A stretch of 64,000 nucleotides of DNA, taken from Rhodococcus sp. H36-A4. Its GTDB lineage: Bacteria > Actinomycetota > Actinomycetes > Mycobacteriales > Mycobacteriaceae. The notes beneath the pieces are model-generated. The model made no database searches. It saw nothing but the letters and a program-made list of their open reading frames with translations, and was not told where the DNA came from. The stretch is from positions 124,001 through 188,000 of the forward strand of contig NZ_JAPVLQ010000001.1 in assembly GCF_027158005.1 (NCBI RefSeq), written 5' to 3'. Each line of letters starts with the position of its first letter. Position 1 is the first letter of the stretch. A program made the position numbers and the translations under genes. Shown here piece after piece: positions 38,448 to 48,912 of this stretch.

Positions 38448-39110
38448 ATGGCGCAAATTGTTAACAACCTCAAGGCGATCGTTCGCACCGAATTCGGTAA
38501 GGGTGCAGCCCGCCGCGCACGTCGCGACGGCCTTGTTCCTGCCGTTCTGTACGGACACGGAACCGACCCGCAGCACCTCGCACTCGATTCCCGCGCCTTC
38601 GCTGCCGTGCTCCGTAACCACGGCACCAACGCCGTGCTGACGCTCGACATCGACGGCGCAGAGCAGGTCGCACTCACCAAGTACATCGTCGTGCACCCGA
38701 TCCGCCGCAGCATCGAGCACGCCGACCTCCTCGTCCTCAAGAAGGGTGAGCGAGTTTCCGTAGAGGTGAACGTCGTCGTCGAGGGCGACGCCGCTGCCGG
38801 CACCCTGGTCTACACCGACTCGACCGTCATCGAAATCGACGCCGACGCACTGTCGATCCCCGAGTCGATCACCGTCTCGGTCGAGGGCCTCGAGGCCGGA
38901 TCGCAGATTCTCGCAGGCGCCGTCACGCTGCCTGAGAATGTCACTCTGGTGTCCGACGTCGAAATGCTGCTCGTCAATGTCGTCGAGGCTCCGTCCGAGG
39001 CGGACCTCGAGGCCGAAGGCGAAGGCACCGAGCCCATCTCCGAGACGGGCGAGGCCGAAACCGAAGAAGAAGCTGCAGACGAGAAGAGCTCGGAAGAGTC
39101 CGAGAGCTGA
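38448..39110 (+). CDS. rplY: Ribosomal protein bL25, long CTC form
   Basis: The 220-aa 5S-rRNA-binding protein has the L25 N-terminal domain ([40 protein letters not shown]). The CTC/TL5 beta domain follows ([58 protein letters not shown]) and an acidic Glu-rich tail ends it. ATG 38448 has AGGAG upstream at somewhat long spacing. The 183 bp before it, after egtE, contains no recognisable gene or RNA. pth follows. Confidence 0.95.
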   Translation: MAQIVNNLKAIVRTEFGKGAARRARRDGLVPAVLYGHGTDPQHLALDSRAFAAVLRNHGTNAVLTLDIDGAEQVALTKYIVVHPIRRSIEHADLLVLKKGERVSVEVNVVVEGDAAAGTLVYTDSTVIEIDADALSIPESITVSVEGLEAGSQILAGAVTLPENVTLVSDVEMLLVNVVEAPSEADLEAEGEGTEPISETGEAETEEEAADEKSSEESES

Positions 39111-39187
39111 TCTCGGCCCTGTACTGCCGACGCGCCGTTCCCCTGCACTGGGGAGCGGCGCGTCGTTGTTTGTCACGTAATGGAAGC

Positions 39188-39775
39188 ATGGTCGCTGTGA
39201 ATGTAGAGCCAGCCCTGATCGTCGGACTCGGGAACCCCGGACCGCAATACGAGGCGACGCGGCACAACGTGGGTTTTTTGGTCGCCGACGTGTTGGCCGC
39301 TCGAATCGGTGCAAAGTTTTCTTCTCACAAGAAGTCCAATTCCGAGGTGATTCAGGCCCGCCTGAGCGATCGACCAGTTGTGGTGGCCAAGCCGCGCACG
39401 TTCATGAACCTGTCGGGCCAACCGGTGGCCGCACTTGCGCGGTTCTTTTCCGTAGATCCGGGCAATATCGTGATCGTGCACGACGAACTGGACATCGAGT
39501 TCGGATCGATTCGCCTCAAGCTCGGCGGCGGCGAGGGCGGACACAACGGCCTGCGTTCGATTTCGCAGCAGCTGGGCACCAAGGACTATCTGCGCACACG
39601 CGTCGGGGTCGGCCGACCGCCAGGTCGAATGGATGCTGCCGCGTACGTCCTGAAGCCGTTCTCCGCAGCCGAACGCAAGGATCTCGGCGTGATCTGCGAG
39701 GAAGCTGCCGATGCGGCGGAACTGCTTCTGCGCGACGGGCTCGAAGCTGCGCAGAACCAAGTTCATCCGCGCTGA
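39188..39775 (+). CDS. pth: Peptidyl-tRNA hydrolase
   Basis: The 195-aa enzyme recycles peptidyl-tRNA. Signatures: [20 protein letters not shown] with the catalytic His, [40 protein letters not shown] with the catalytic Asp, and [20 protein letters not shown]. Full length. ATG 39188 is preferred; a TTG six codons earlier and a GTG three codons later are alternatives, with no decisive ribosome site. It follows rplY by 77 bp. Confidence 0.96.
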   Translation: MVAVNVEPALIVGLGNPGPQYEATRHNVGFLVADVLAARIGAKFSSHKKSNSEVIQARLSDRPVVVAKPRTFMNLSGQPVAALARFFSVDPGNIVIVHDELDIEFGSIRLKLGGGEGGHNGLRSISQQLGTKDYLRTRVGVGRPPGRMDAAAYVLKPFSAAERKDLGVICEEAADAAELLLRDGLEAAQNQVHPR

Positions 39776-39819
39776 GCTTGCCGCGCTGAAGCTAACACCG
39801 TTTTTCCCAACCTGCGCGC

Positions 39820-39839
39820 CCTGCTCGCATCCGAGCAGG
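39820..39839. terminator. Short perfect hairpin between convergent genes
   Basis: CCTGCTCG and CGAGCAGG pair perfectly over 8 bp with a 4-nt loop (CATC). It lies 45 bp beyond the pth stop and 29 bp beyond the end of the convergent acyl ligase gene. Confidence 0.7.
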
Positions 39840-39867
39840 TGTGTGCGCTTTACAAAAAGGGTGCGCG

Positions 39868-41508
39868 CTACCCCAGTAACGCAGCCGAATTGGCCCGACG
39901 GAGCTTGCCCGAGGACGTCTTCGGGATCGACCCAGGTCCCAGGACAGCGACCGTGCGGGGCCGCACGCCTACCTCCGAGTGCACGGCGTGGACCACTTCA
40001 CGCTCGATCCGCTTGACCTCCTCCGGATCCTGAAAATCGTTGGTTTCCACGGCAACTGCGAAACTTTCCCGCTTGTCACCGGAGTCGAGACGGATTGCGA
40101 CGGCATTGCCCGGGCGTACTCCGCGCACCGACCCTGCAGCCCGCTCGATGTCGGTGGGATAGATGTTGCGGCCGCCCATGATGATGACGTCCTTGATACG
40201 TCCACACACCACGACGAGACCGTCCTCGGTGAAATAGCCGACGTCACCGGTATCGAGCCAGCCGTCCTCGTCCTGGGTTGCTACCGGGCCGTCGACGGTG
40301 ATGTATCCGGGAGTCACCGCTTTACCGCGTACTTCGATGATGCCGACACCACGCGGTGTCAGTACCTGCCCTTCCTTGTCCACCACGCGCCCCTCGAGGT
40401 TCGGCACCATCTTGCCGAGCGTCGCCAGGGTCCGCACGTTGCCTTTGGTGGTTGGTACTGCCCGACCCATCGCCTCGAGAAGGTCTGCATCGACGACGTC
40501 GAGCACCTGTCCTTGGAGTGGATCCGGAATCGATACGGCCAGAGTCGTTTCCGCCATACCGTAGACAGGGGCAAGGGCCAGCGGGTCGAGTTGATACGGC
40601 CGCCCGGCCTCGGCGAGCGCGATCATCGTGTCCGGATCGACCGGCTCGGCGCCGTTCCAGGCGTAGCGCAAAGAACTCAGATCCAAATCGAAATCGTCAT
40701 CGGCTTGTCGTAGCCGTCGAGCGAGCAGTGAGTAGGCGAAATTCGGTGCCGCCGTGACAGTTCCGCGGTACTTGTCGATCAGCTTGGCCCACAGCAGTGG
40801 CGACCGCAGGAAGTCGAGTGGGGTGATGCTGACGACCTCGGCACCGACCTGCATGGGTACGGTGAGGAACCCGACCATACCCATGTCGTGGAACAACGGC
40901 AGCCAGCTGACCATCACATCGCGGTCGACGTCGAACTCGATCCGATCGATCATGGCGTACGCGTTGACGAAAAAGTTTTCATGGGTGATCCGCACCGCTT
41001 TGGGTGACCCGGTGGACCCAGAGGTCAACTGTTGGAGCGCGATGTCGGACTCCGAGGTGTCGATCGGGTCGACGGGAGTGCCGCGACGCATGTCTTCGAT
41101 CTTCAATACGGCGATACCGCGTTCCTCCAGAATCGGCGCGGCGACGTCGAATGGAGCGCCGAGAACGACGGCCTTGCAGTCGATCATCTTCACGACGGAT
41201 TCGGTGTCCTGCCCCCACACGGCAAGGTCGGTCCTCGGCGTCGGCTGGTGCAGCATCGTGACCGAGCTGCCCCTCATCCACGTCGCCTGACAGGCAGGTG
41301 CGATATCCACCGGCTGCCCGGCGAGGACACCGATCGCGTCTCCGTGCCCGATGCCTGCCTCTGCCAGAGCGCCTGCCATAGCGCGTGCATCCTGGTGGAT
41401 CTCACCCCAGGACTGACGGAGCGGCTGGTCAGGCTCGCCGGTCACGAGTCCGCGACGACTGGATTTTGCCGTCGCGAACATTTCTTCGGTGAACTTACTC
41501 AATGCCAT
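39868..41508 (-). CDS. Pks16-like acyl-AMP ligase (ANL superfamily)
   Basis: The 546-aa protein closely matches my recollection of M. tuberculosis Pks16 (Rv1013), which despite its name is an acyl-activating enzyme. Motifs: [20 protein letters not shown] (P-loop-like), [34 protein letters not shown] (A5), [40 protein letters not shown] and the C-terminal [13 protein letters not shown] lysine. FHDMGM and the overall layout are typical of fatty-acyl-AMP ligase-like enzymes. ATG 41508 starts it. It is divergent from prfC and convergent with pth. Confidence 0.9.
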   Translation of the reverse strand: MALSKFTEEMFATAKSSRRGLVTGEPDQPLRQSWGEIHQDARAMAGALAEAGIGHGDAIGVLAGQPVDIAPACQATWMRGSSVTMLHQPTPRTDLAVWGQDTESVVKMIDCKAVVLGAPFDVAAPILEERGIAVLKIEDMRRGTPVDPIDTSESDIALQQLTSGSTGSPKAVRITHENFFVNAYAMIDRIEFDVDRDVMVSWLPLFHDMGMVGFLTVPMQVGAEVVSITPLDFLRSPLLWAKLIDKYRGTVTAAPNFAYSLLARRLRQADDDFDLDLSSLRYAWNGAEPVDPDTMIALAEAGRPYQLDPLALAPVYGMAETTLAVSIPDPLQGQVLDVVDADLLEAMGRAVPTTKGNVRTLATLGKMVPNLEGRVVDKEGQVLTPRGVGIIEVRGKAVTPGYITVDGPVATQDEDGWLDTGDVGYFTEDGLVVVCGRIKDVIIMGGRNIYPTDIERAAGSVRGVRPGNAVAIRLDSGDKRESFAVAVETNDFQDPEEVKRIEREVVHAVHSEVGVRPRTVAVLGPGSIPKTSSGKLRRANSAALLG

Positions 41509-41646
41509 CTCCTCGTCGAGCGAGCGTGGTCGCGGCAGGTGGTGTTCAGGTTATTCAATCCTCGCGCGGAGGTGAACCGTTACCGCTGATTCGTCCGAGT
41601 ACCCTGGTACGAGCCCGATGCCGCACAACGTGAGATTGAGGTTCGT

Positions 41647-43329
41647 TTGAGTACGCCGCCCGATTCGGTAGACGCTCCGGTCGACAAGAGCAGTACCGCC
41701 ACCGAGTCGACGGCGCAGCCGAAGAACCCGCACAAGGAACTCGTCCACGAAGTCCATCGCAGGCGCACGTTCGCCGTCATCTCCCACCCCGACGCCGGTA
41801 AGTCCACGCTGACCGAAGCGCTCGCACTGCACGCGCGAGTGATCTCGGAAGCGGGCGCCACCCATGGCAAAGCCGGTCGACGCGCCACGGTCTCGGACTG
41901 GATGGAGATGGAGAAGGCACGCGGCATCTCGGTGAGTTCGACCGCGCTGCAGTTCAACTACCAGCTCGACCCGAGCGTCGACGAGATCAACGTCATCAAC
42001 CTCGTGGACACTCCCGGCCACGCCGACTTCTCCGAGGACACCTACCGGGTTCTGACCGCTGTCGATGCGGCAGTGATGCTCATCGATGCAGCCAAGGGTC
42101 TGGAACCACAGACGCTCAAGCTCTTTCAGGTCTGCCGCCAGTTCGGCATTCCGGTCATCACCGTCATCAACAAGTGGGACCGGCCGGGCCAGTCACCACT
42201 CGAACTCCTCGACGAGATCGAACAGCGCATCGGACTGACACCGACGCCGTTGTACTGGCCTGTCGGCATCGCAGGGGACTTCCGAGGTCTGCTCGACGTC
42301 AGGGCAGGCAATTACATCCGATTCACTCGCACCGCTGGTGGCGCAACGATCGCCCCCGAGGAATTGATGGATGCCGACGCTGCCGCTGCGCGTGAGGGCA
42401 TCGAGTGGGACACGGCAGTGGAAGAGAGCGAACTCCTGGTTCTAAGCGGCCAGGGCCATGACCAGGAAATGTTCCTCGCCGGCCAGACGTCACCGGTCAT
42501 TTTCGGTTCGGCGATGCTCAACTTCGGGGTTCGCCAGATCCTGGACACCCTGGTGGCGCTTGCGCCTCAGCCAGGACCGAGGGAAGACGTCAAGGGCACG
42601 GCGAGGGAAGTGACCGATCCGTTCAGCGCTGTGGTGTTCAAGGTGCAGGCTGGAATGGACACCGCGCACCGGGACCGGTTGGCGTTCATGCGCGTCGTGT
42701 CGGGCGTATTCGAGCGCGGCATGGTCGTAACGCACTCGCAGACCGGCAAGCCGTTCACCACCAAGTACGCCTTGACCGTGTTCGGCCGGGAGCGGACCAC
42801 CGTCGAGCACGCGTATCCCGGCGACGTCGTGGGACTCGTCAACGCCACTGCGCTCGCGCCTGGGCACACGTTGTACACGGAGAAGAAGGTCGAGTACCCG
42901 CCGATTCCTTCGTTCGCGCCCGAGCACTTCGCACTATTGCGTGTGGACAGCGCCGACAAGTACAAGAAGTTCCGTCGCGGCGTGGAGCAGTTGGACTCCG
43001 AGGGCGTTGTTCAGGTGTTGCGCAACGATATTCGCGGTGACGCTTCGCCGGTTCTCGCAGCTGTCGGTCCTATGCAGTTCGAGGTGGTCATGGCCCGAAT
43101 GAAAGCTGAGTTCGGTGTCGATGCTCGTCTGGAGCCCTTGGGTTATTCACTGGCTCGTCGGACCGACACCGAGTCTGCGGTCGAGTTGGGTCGCCAGCGC
43201 GGGGTGGAGGTCTTCACGCGAACGGATGGCGTGCTGCTCGCTCTCGTCAGCGACAAGTGGCGTCTGCAGTATCTCCAGAAGGAGATGCCCGAGCTGACGC
43301 TGGAACCCCTCGTCGCTGCGGGTGAGTGA
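41647..43329 (+). CDS. prfC: Peptide chain release factor 3
   Basis: The 560-aa translational GTPase recycles RF1/RF2. G1 is ISHPDAGKSTLTEALALH, G2/switch region MEMEKARGISVSSTALQF, G3 LVDTPGHADFSEDTYRVL and G4 VITVINKWDR. The RF3-typical domains II and III follow (VFKVQAGMDTAHRDRLAFMR, LRVDSADKYKKFRRGVEQL, AAVGPMQFEVVMARMKAEFG). TTG 41647 is preceded by GATTGAGG. The N-terminus has an unusual Ser/Thr/Pro-rich extension of about 27 residues before KELVHEVHRRRTFAVISHPD. Confidence 0.95.
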   Translation: MSTPPDSVDAPVDKSSTATESTAQPKNPHKELVHEVHRRRTFAVISHPDAGKSTLTEALALHARVISEAGATHGKAGRRATVSDWMEMEKARGISVSSTALQFNYQLDPSVDEINVINLVDTPGHADFSEDTYRVLTAVDAAVMLIDAAKGLEPQTLKLFQVCRQFGIPVITVINKWDRPGQSPLELLDEIEQRIGLTPTPLYWPVGIAGDFRGLLDVRAGNYIRFTRTAGGATIAPEELMDADAAAAREGIEWDTAVEESELLVLSGQGHDQEMFLAGQTSPVIFGSAMLNFGVRQILDTLVALAPQPGPREDVKGTAREVTDPFSAVVFKVQAGMDTAHRDRLAFMRVVSGVFERGMVVTHSQTGKPFTTKYALTVFGRERTTVEHAYPGDVVGLVNATALAPGHTLYTEKKVEYPPIPSFAPEHFALLRVDSADKYKKFRRGVEQLDSEGVVQVLRNDIRGDASPVLAAVGPMQFEVVMARMKAEFGVDARLEPLGYSLARRTDTESAVELGRQRGVEVFTRTDGVLLALVSDKWRLQYLQKEMPELTLEPLVAAGE

Positions 43330-43487
43330 CCCGCAACGGGAAAATACTCGCAATCGGACCGGCTAAACAGTCATAGTGTTACGCTTCCGAAGTCCGAACG
43401 GGCTTCGGGTACGTTTCATTCTCGAGTGCAGAGCATTGCACGCCGAGACGTGGCATGACACAGGTTCTTCACGACGCGAGGTCTTCT

Positions 43488-44144
43488 ATGACGCAGGGTT
43501 CCAGCTATCCGCAGGCGGGAATCAAGATCGGCCAAACACCGGCCCACCGGTTGAGTACGCCGACCCCGAAATTGGCCGCAGACATCTTGCCGCCTTGGGC
43601 TGAGTCGCCTGCATCGACCAATCCGAAGACCGCGACGCCCCCGGCGAAGGATCCCGTCGAGACGGCACCCACTACGCCCACAAAGCCTGCGATCAGGCAG
43701 GAAGTGGAGCATTCGGGCATGAAGCAGGAACCCGCAAGTGCCGCCCCCGAGCAGCCGTCCAAAGATTCGAACGAGGTTGAAGTGACTACTAGCGATCAGA
43801 TCTCCGAGCACGGCCTGCCGACCAACGGCCGATCGAGCACTTACGCATCGAACGGCGCCGGCAGCGGCCCGTCGTCGAGCCCGGCGCGCGGCGCAGCCCC
43901 CGACCGCCGGACCGCTATGGGTGTTGCGTCGGTACGCATAGCGGGCCGACTCACTCAGAACGAGCTGGGCAGCCGCACCGGTGACATCCGTACGCCAGAC
44001 ACCTCGGTCGGCCCCGACGAGCTACTTCAGCTCCTCGGTGAGTACCTCACCTCCGGTGGGTTGCAGAACCCTGAGATCCATGTCCGGTCCAACGGACAGA
44101 CCATCGTGCTCGATCTGCTCAACCCAGCCAAGGGCTACCGCTGA
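43488..44144 (+). CDS. Hypothetical protein with disordered N-terminal two-thirds
   Basis: The 218-aa protein is not recognised. Residues 1-130 are rich in Pro, Ser, Thr and Ala (TPAHRLSTPTPKLAADILPP, TATPPAKDPVETAPTTPTKP) and probably disordered. The C-terminus looks folded and conserved (VGPDELLQLLGEYLTSGGLQ, NPEIHVRSNGQTIVLDLLNP). ATG 43488 has GAGG six bases upstream and is preferred over ATG 43455. It follows prfC by 158 bp on the same strand and ends before a perfect bidirectional terminator. Confidence 0.65.
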   Translation: MTQGSSYPQAGIKIGQTPAHRLSTPTPKLAADILPPWAESPASTNPKTATPPAKDPVETAPTTPTKPAIRQEVEHSGMKQEPASAAPEQPSKDSNEVEVTTSDQISEHGLPTNGRSSTYASNGAGSGPSSSPARGAAPDRRTAMGVASVRIAGRLTQNELGSRTGDIRTPDTSVGPDELLQLLGEYLTSGGLQNPEIHVRSNGQTIVLDLLNPAKGYR

Positions 44145-44162
44145 TCTCTCACCACATGTGAC

Positions 44163-44203
44163 GGAACCCTCTGGCTCGACCATGTCCAGCACCAGAGGGT
44201 TCC
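44163..44203. terminator. Perfect bidirectional terminator hairpin
   Basis: GGAACCCTCTGG (44163-44174) pairs perfectly with CCAGAGGGTTCC (44192-44203) around a 17-nt loop. It sits between the hypothetical protein gene and the convergent DUF4166 gene, so it can serve both. Confidence 0.8.
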
Positions 44204-44216
44204 ACCGCTTCCAGGG

Positions 44217-44894
44217 CTATTCGTGCTCTTCCAGCCGCGACGGCCGTGCATCTTCGGGAATGTCGGCGGGAGCACACGCCCGTTCTTCGGCTGTGAACCA
44301 TCCTCGGTAGTGGAACAGCCGACCCAATATCGGGCTGGTGACGTCGATCTGAATGCGATGACGCTGCTCGCTCTCGTCCCACCACTCACGTCCGGTTGTC
44401 AGGGCAGACGCGAACGCAGGGACATGTAGCCCGCGTATCCGTGGAGCGCCGCTCTCGAGCAGGATTCCACCATCGGAGTCCGCGCTGCATCGAGTGTGTA
44501 CCAGCATGTCCGAGCTATATCCCAGATAATCCAGCGCAAAATCGTGCCCCTGTGCCACTGCCGGTGTGACCATCACCGAGTTCATGCCCTGTGGCTTTCC
44601 GACGAAGGAAAATCGGCGCACGAACGACATCGTCTCCCGACCGAGATCGTCGGTGTACGCGTAGTTGGCGACGGTAAAGGGAATGTCGGTTCCTCGGCCC
44701 CCGGGGAACAAACCCCGACGTGCCCCGAGCGACAGAACGGGCCGCGGCACCAACGCCGAATGGGTCATCTCTTCCATGACGCCGACGCCGATCTGGCAGA
44801 GCCCGTCCGCCGCGGACAGCCCGAAGCGCCATTGGACCTTGGGATGGAGATCCTCGAACGAATCACCCATGGCTTTGCGCACCACGGACGTCAC
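44217..44894 (-). CDS. DUF4166 domain protein
   Basis: The 225-aa protein has the DUF4166 pattern: MGDSFEDLHPKVQWRFGLSA at the N-terminus, then FSFVGKPQGMNSVMVTPAVA and GRLFHYRGWFTAEE near the end. Function is not established; in other genomes the domain is fused to or beside epimerase-like or lipid-processing proteins. GTG 44894 (VTSVVRKAMGD) is chosen because GGAG lies eight bases upstream. The frame extends back into the ABC-F gene but that part is unlike the family. It follows the ABC-F gene on the same strand. Confidence 0.77.
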   Translation of the reverse strand: MTSVVRKAMGDSFEDLHPKVQWRFGLSAADGLCQIGVGVMEEMTHSALVPRPVLSLGARRGLFPGGRGTDIPFTVANYAYTDDLGRETMSFVRRFSFVGKPQGMNSVMVTPAVAQGHDFALDYLGYSSDMLVHTRCSADSDGGILLESGAPRIRGLHVPAFASALTTGREWWDESEQRHRIQIDVTSPILGRLFHYRGWFTAEERACAPADIPEDARPSRLEEHE

Positions 44895-45051
44895 TGACTG
44901 GACTCCATCTTGGCTGTCAGCTGGAAGCTGGGTATTAAAAGTGTGGACACGATGTACTCGTAGGTCCTCTCGTATCCGGTGTGCGCGATCCGCCGAACCG
45001 TCCTGCTCTCGAAAGTACCTACTGCCGTCGTGCCCCGCCATCATGTGCAGG

Positions 45052-46848
45052 TCACTCCAGCTCGGCGGCCAGCTCCATCCAACGCTCCTCGGCGACGTCC
45101 TTGTCCGCCACCACCTGCTTGAGCTCGGTGTCCAATGCCACGAGCTTGCCCGGATCGGTGGCCACCTCCGCCAGTTCGGCGTGCAGCTCCGCTTCCCGCT
45201 TCGACAAACGAATGACGGACTTCTCCAGTTTGCTGAGCTCTTTACGAGCAGCCCTCTCGGATCCGGCATCACGCACAGCGGTCTTGACGACACCGCCGGT
45301 AGTCAGCGAATCCGGTGTGGCCTCAGCCGCCATCACCGCGCGCCGACGCAAGTACTCCTCGATGCCACCGGGAAGGTTGGTGAGCTTGCCATCACCGAAC
45401 AGCGCCCACGTCGAGTCACAGATCCGCTCGATGAGGTACCGGTCGTGACTGATGACCACCATGGTCCCTGCCCAGCCGTCGAGCAGGTCCTCGAGCTGTT
45501 GCAGTGTGTCGATATCGAGATCGTTGGTGGGCTCGTCGAGCAACAGCACGTTGGGTTCCGCCATCAATACCCGTGTGAGCTGCAGGCGTCGACGCTCACC
45601 GCCGGACAGATCACCGACCGGAGTGCGCTGACGGGCCGGGGTGAACCCGAGGCGTTCGGCGAGCTGACCCGCCGATACCTCTTTGTCGCCCAAGGTAATT
45701 CGCTCAGCTACCTCTTTGACTGCGTCGAGAACTCGCAGCTTCTTGGGCAGATCGTCCAATTCCTGCTTGAGCCAACCGATCTTGACGGTCTGACCTTGAA
45801 TACGCTTGCCGGCGGCGGGTTCCAACTCACCGGCAAGAGTGCGCAGGAGCGTGGTCTTACCGGAACCGTTCACCCCGACCAGACCCACTCGTTCACCCGG
45901 CGCCAGGCGCCAGGTGAAGTCGCGGACCAGTTCACGGCCGTCCGGAGTTTCGAGTCGCGCATCTTCCAGTTCGATGACGACCTTGCCGAGGCGACGCTGC
46001 GCGAACGACGCCAAGGCAACGGAGTCGCGCGGCGCAGGCACGTCGGCGATCAACGCTTCGGCGGCTTCGATCCGGTACTTGGGCTTCGAGGTCCTGGCCG
46101 GTGCGCCGCGACGCAACCACGCCAACTCCTTACGCGCAAGATTGCGTCGACGCTCCTCGGAAGCATCGGCCTGCCTGCTGCGCTCGGCACGGGCGAACAC
46201 CCAGTCGTTGTATCCACCCTCGTAGGTTTCGACGCCGCCGCCGACGACCTCCCACGTCTGGTTCGCCACCGTATCGAGGAACCAACGATCGTGAGTGACG
46301 ACGACGAGAGCGCTCCGACGCGACACCAGATGCGCGGCGAGCCACTGCACGCCTTCCACGTCGAGATGGTTGGTCGGCTCGTCGAGCACCAACAGGTCGA
46401 GATCCTGGACGAGCGCCGCCGCCAACGCGACTCTTCGGCGCTCACCGCCGGACAGGTTGTCGATGGACGCATCGAGCCCTGAGCTACCGATAGGACCGAG
46501 GTCGGCAATACCGATGCCGGTCAGGATGTTACGTACGCGCGAGTCGCCTGCCCACTCGTGCTCGGCCATGCCGAGTGGATCGAGAACGACCTGCCCGACG
46601 GTCGAACCCGGAGGCAGCACACCGCGCTGGGTGACGACGGCCATCCGCAGTCCACCGACCCGACTGACCCGCCCCGAGTCGGGCGGCTCGATGCCGGCGA
46701 GGACCTCGAGCGTGGTGGTCTTACCACCACCGTTGAGGCCGACCATGCCGATGCGTTCGCCCTCCTGCACACCGAGGGACACTCCGTCGAGCAGCGGTTT
46801 GACGCCGAAAGACTTGGAGACGTTTTCGAGATTGACGAGATTGACCAT
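45052..46848 (-). CDS. ABC-F family ATPase (Uup-like)
   Basis: The 598-aa protein has two ABC ATPase domains without membrane segments: Walker A GLNGGGKTTTLEVLAG and GVNGSGKTTLLRTLAG, signatures NLSGGERRRVALAAAL and DLSGGERRRLQLTRVL, Walker B LLVLDEPTNHLD and VLLLDEPTNDLD. The C-terminal 80 residues form a coiled coil (SKLEKSVIRLSKREAELHAE), as in Uup. ABC-F proteins act on ribosomes or replication intermediates; this subtype is not a clear resistance factor. ATG 46848 overlaps the ispE stop by one base (TGATG), so it is translated with ispE. Confidence 0.9.
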   Translation of the reverse strand: MVNLVNLENVSKSFGVKPLLDGVSLGVQEGERIGMVGLNGGGKTTTLEVLAGIEPPDSGRVSRVGGLRMAVVTQRGVLPPGSTVGQVVLDPLGMAEHEWAGDSRVRNILTGIGIADLGPIGSSGLDASIDNLSGGERRRVALAAALVQDLDLLVLDEPTNHLDVEGVQWLAAHLVSRRSALVVVTHDRWFLDTVANQTWEVVGGGVETYEGGYNDWVFARAERSRQADASEERRRNLARKELAWLRRGAPARTSKPKYRIEAAEALIADVPAPRDSVALASFAQRRLGKVVIELEDARLETPDGRELVRDFTWRLAPGERVGLVGVNGSGKTTLLRTLAGELEPAAGKRIQGQTVKIGWLKQELDDLPKKLRVLDAVKEVAERITLGDKEVSAGQLAERLGFTPARQRTPVGDLSGGERRRLQLTRVLMAEPNVLLLDEPTNDLDIDTLQQLEDLLDGWAGTMVVISHDRYLIERICDSTWALFGDGKLTNLPGGIEEYLRRRAVMAAEATPDSLTTGGVVKTAVRDAGSERAARKELSKLEKSVIRLSKREAELHAELAEVATDPGKLVALDTELKQVVADKDVAEERWMELAAELE

Positions 46849-47783
46849 CAGGAGAAACCAATCGATTCACTAGTTACTACGCGAGCGCCGGGAACCGGGC
46901 CACTCGCGACACGTACGGTGCGGCAGACACCCGCACCGGATAGTTCAGCACTGACCGACACTGCTGTATCAGCGTCGGCACACAGAAAAGCGCACGTGGG
47001 ACCCGACCCGGAGACGATCCCGGCCAGAGCGCCGGCGCTCACCCCTGCGCGCAAGGTCCGGCGTAATTGCGGAAGCAGCGATACAGCAGCAGCCTGCAGA
47101 TCGTTACCTAGAAGCGGCGCAAGCGCATTCGCATCACCGGTCGCGAGCGCATGCATCAGTGCCTCGGGCTCACCGAGGCGCGGCGGGTTGCCCTTTGCGC
47201 GCAGCTCATCCAGCTCGGCGAACACGGCAGGGGTCTGCAGTCCGCCCTTGGCCAACGCGAGTACCCAATGGAATGTGTTGCGCGAGAGGATCGGAAGCAG
47301 CTTCTCCCCTCGGCCGGTCCCCATCGCAGTTCCGCCGTGCAAAACGAACGGGACATCGCTGCCGAGCTTGGCGGCCAGATCGGTCAACTCCGCTCGGGAA
47401 AGGTCCAGATCCCACATGGCGTTCAGCGCGACAAGCGTCGCCGCCGCGTCCGTGCTCCCACCTGCCATACCGCCTGCCACCGGGATGCCCTTGTCGATGG
47501 TGATTTCGACGCCCGGCTCACGTCCGACGGCGTCGGCCAGCAGGACAGCTGCCTTCCACACCAGATTGCGCTCGTCGGTCGGAACCGACCGCGCATCATC
47601 GCCGCGAACGGTCACGCGCAAGGCCCGAGCCGGCACCACCGAGACTTCGTCGGCCAACGACAGCGCCTGAAAGACCGTGGTGAGCTCGTGATAGCCGTCC
47701 TCGCGCAGGTCACCGACCGAGAGGTGCAAATTCACCTTGGACGGAGCCCTGACGACTACGGGGCTGGGGACGACTGAGAGCAC
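46848..47783 (-). CDS. ispE: 4-diphosphocytidyl-2-C-methyl-D-erythritol kinase
   Basis: The 311-aa GHMP kinase of the MEP isoprenoid pathway phosphorylates CDP-ME. Visible: [42 protein letters not shown] loop [40 protein letters not shown] and [21 protein letters not shown] 47783 (or GTC-region codons just after) is inferred from the family N-terminus; no clear ribosome site. In M. tuberculosis it follows ksgA; here an inverted WYL regulator separates them. Confidence 0.92.
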   Translation of the reverse strand: MLSVVPSPVVVRAPSKVNLHLSVGDLREDGYHELTTVFQALSLADEVSVVPARALRVTVRGDDARSVPTDERNLVWKAAVLLADAVGREPGVEITIDKGIPVAGGMAGGSTDAAATLVALNAMWDLDLSRAELTDLAAKLGSDVPFVLHGGTAMGTGRGEKLLPILSRNTFHWVLALAKGGLQTPAVFAELDELRAKGNPPRLGEPEALMHALATGDANALAPLLGNDLQAAAVSLLPQLRRTLRAGVSAGALAGIVSGSGPTCAFLCADADTAVSVSAELSGAGVCRTVRVASGPVPGARVVTSESIGFS

Positions 47784-47898
47784 GAGGGTCAACAGTAGTG
47801 GAGAAATCGAGGGACCCCACATTCGTGTGGCCGTCCTAACTCCCGGATCATCCCGACTGCGGACAGCATCGGTCCGCAATTACTGCCATCATCAGGGT

Positions 47899-48879
47899 AT
47901 GCGGGAAACCTCGGCACGACTTCTGAAGTTGCTGTCCCTGCTCCAGACCCGACGTGACTGGGCGGGGGCCGATCTCGCGGACCGACTGAACGTCACCCCG
48001 CGCACGGTGCGACGCGACGTCGACAAGCTCCGAGAGATCGGATACCCGGTCCACGCCACCGCAGGCGTAGGCGGCGGCTATCAGCTGGGTGCGGGCGCCG
48101 AAATGCCGCCCCTGCTGCTCGACGACGACGAAGCACTCGCAGTGGCATTCGGACTCCAATCCGCGGCAGGCGGCTCGGTAGCGGGCATCGGGGAGGCGTC
48201 CTTGCGCGCCCTGACCAAGTTGCGCCAAGTGATGCCGTCGCGCATTCGGCACCGACTCGACGCACTGCGCATCGACGTCGTAGACCGTCCGGCCGCACGA
48301 TCCGCCGTCGACGCTGCTGTGCTGTCGGCGGTTGCGGGCGTGTGCCATGGCCACGAACGACTGCGATTCGACTACCGCAGCCACGACGGAACCGAGACCC
48401 GACGCGAGGTGGAGCCGTACAGCCTGGTGCGTGCGGGCTCCCGGTGGTACCTGCTCGGATGGGACCTGTTTCGACAGGACTGGCGATCGTTCCGCGTCGA
48501 CCGGCTCCAACCGAAGATCCCGACGGGTCCGCGCTTCATCCCGCGGGAATTGCCCGACGGCGGGGCTGCGGCATTCGTTGCGCGGGGAATCGACCGTGCA
48601 CTCGCTCAGGTGCAGGCACGGATACGGCTGCACGCGCCGATCGAGACGATCGCACCGATGGTCGACGCGGAATGGGGCACTCTCGAGTCCGAAAGCGACA
48701 AGACCTGCATCGTCGCGTTGGCCGGAGATTCACTGCCCTCGATCGCTCGATGGCTGTCCGTCTTCGACACGGACTTCACGGTCCTCGATCCGCCGCAACT
48801 CGCCGACGAATGCCGAGTGCTCGCGGAGCGCCACATAGTGCTCAGCCGCCGGTACCGAGCGGGTGCTGACGGAGTGTGA
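47899..48879 (+). CDS. WYL-domain transcriptional regulator
   Basis: The 326-aa protein has an N-terminal HTH (RETSARLLKLLSLLQTRRDW, LADRLNVTPRTVRRDVDKLR) and a central WYL domain (LRFDYRSHDGTETRREVEPY, SLVRAGSRWYLLGWDLFRQD, RSFRVDRLQ). A C-terminal WCX domain follows. WYL domains sense nucleic acids or nucleotides and often control stress or DNA-repair genes. ATG 47899 starts it. It is divergent from ispE (115 bp between starts) and convergent with ksgA, with repeat copy C between. Confidence 0.9.
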   Translation: MRETSARLLKLLSLLQTRRDWAGADLADRLNVTPRTVRRDVDKLREIGYPVHATAGVGGGYQLGAGAEMPPLLLDDDEALAVAFGLQSAAGGSVAGIGEASLRALTKLRQVMPSRIRHRLDALRIDVVDRPAARSAVDAAVLSAVAGVCHGHERLRFDYRSHDGTETRREVEPYSLVRAGSRWYLLGWDLFRQDWRSFRVDRLQPKIPTGPRFIPRELPDGGAAAFVARGIDRALAQVQARIRLHAPIETIAPMVDAEWGTLESESDKTCIVALAGDSLPSIARWLSVFDTDFTVLDPPQLADECRVLAERHIVLSRRYRAGADGV

Positions 48880-48912
48880 CCTGCCGGGGCGCACTGAAGC
48901 CCACTTCTCGGG

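Noticed and set aside
44665-46482. Long open frame of about 605 codons on the + strand opposite the ABC-F gene
   Set aside because: It is the shadow of the high-GC ABC-F gene on the other strand; its translation has no recognisable motif and no ribosome site.
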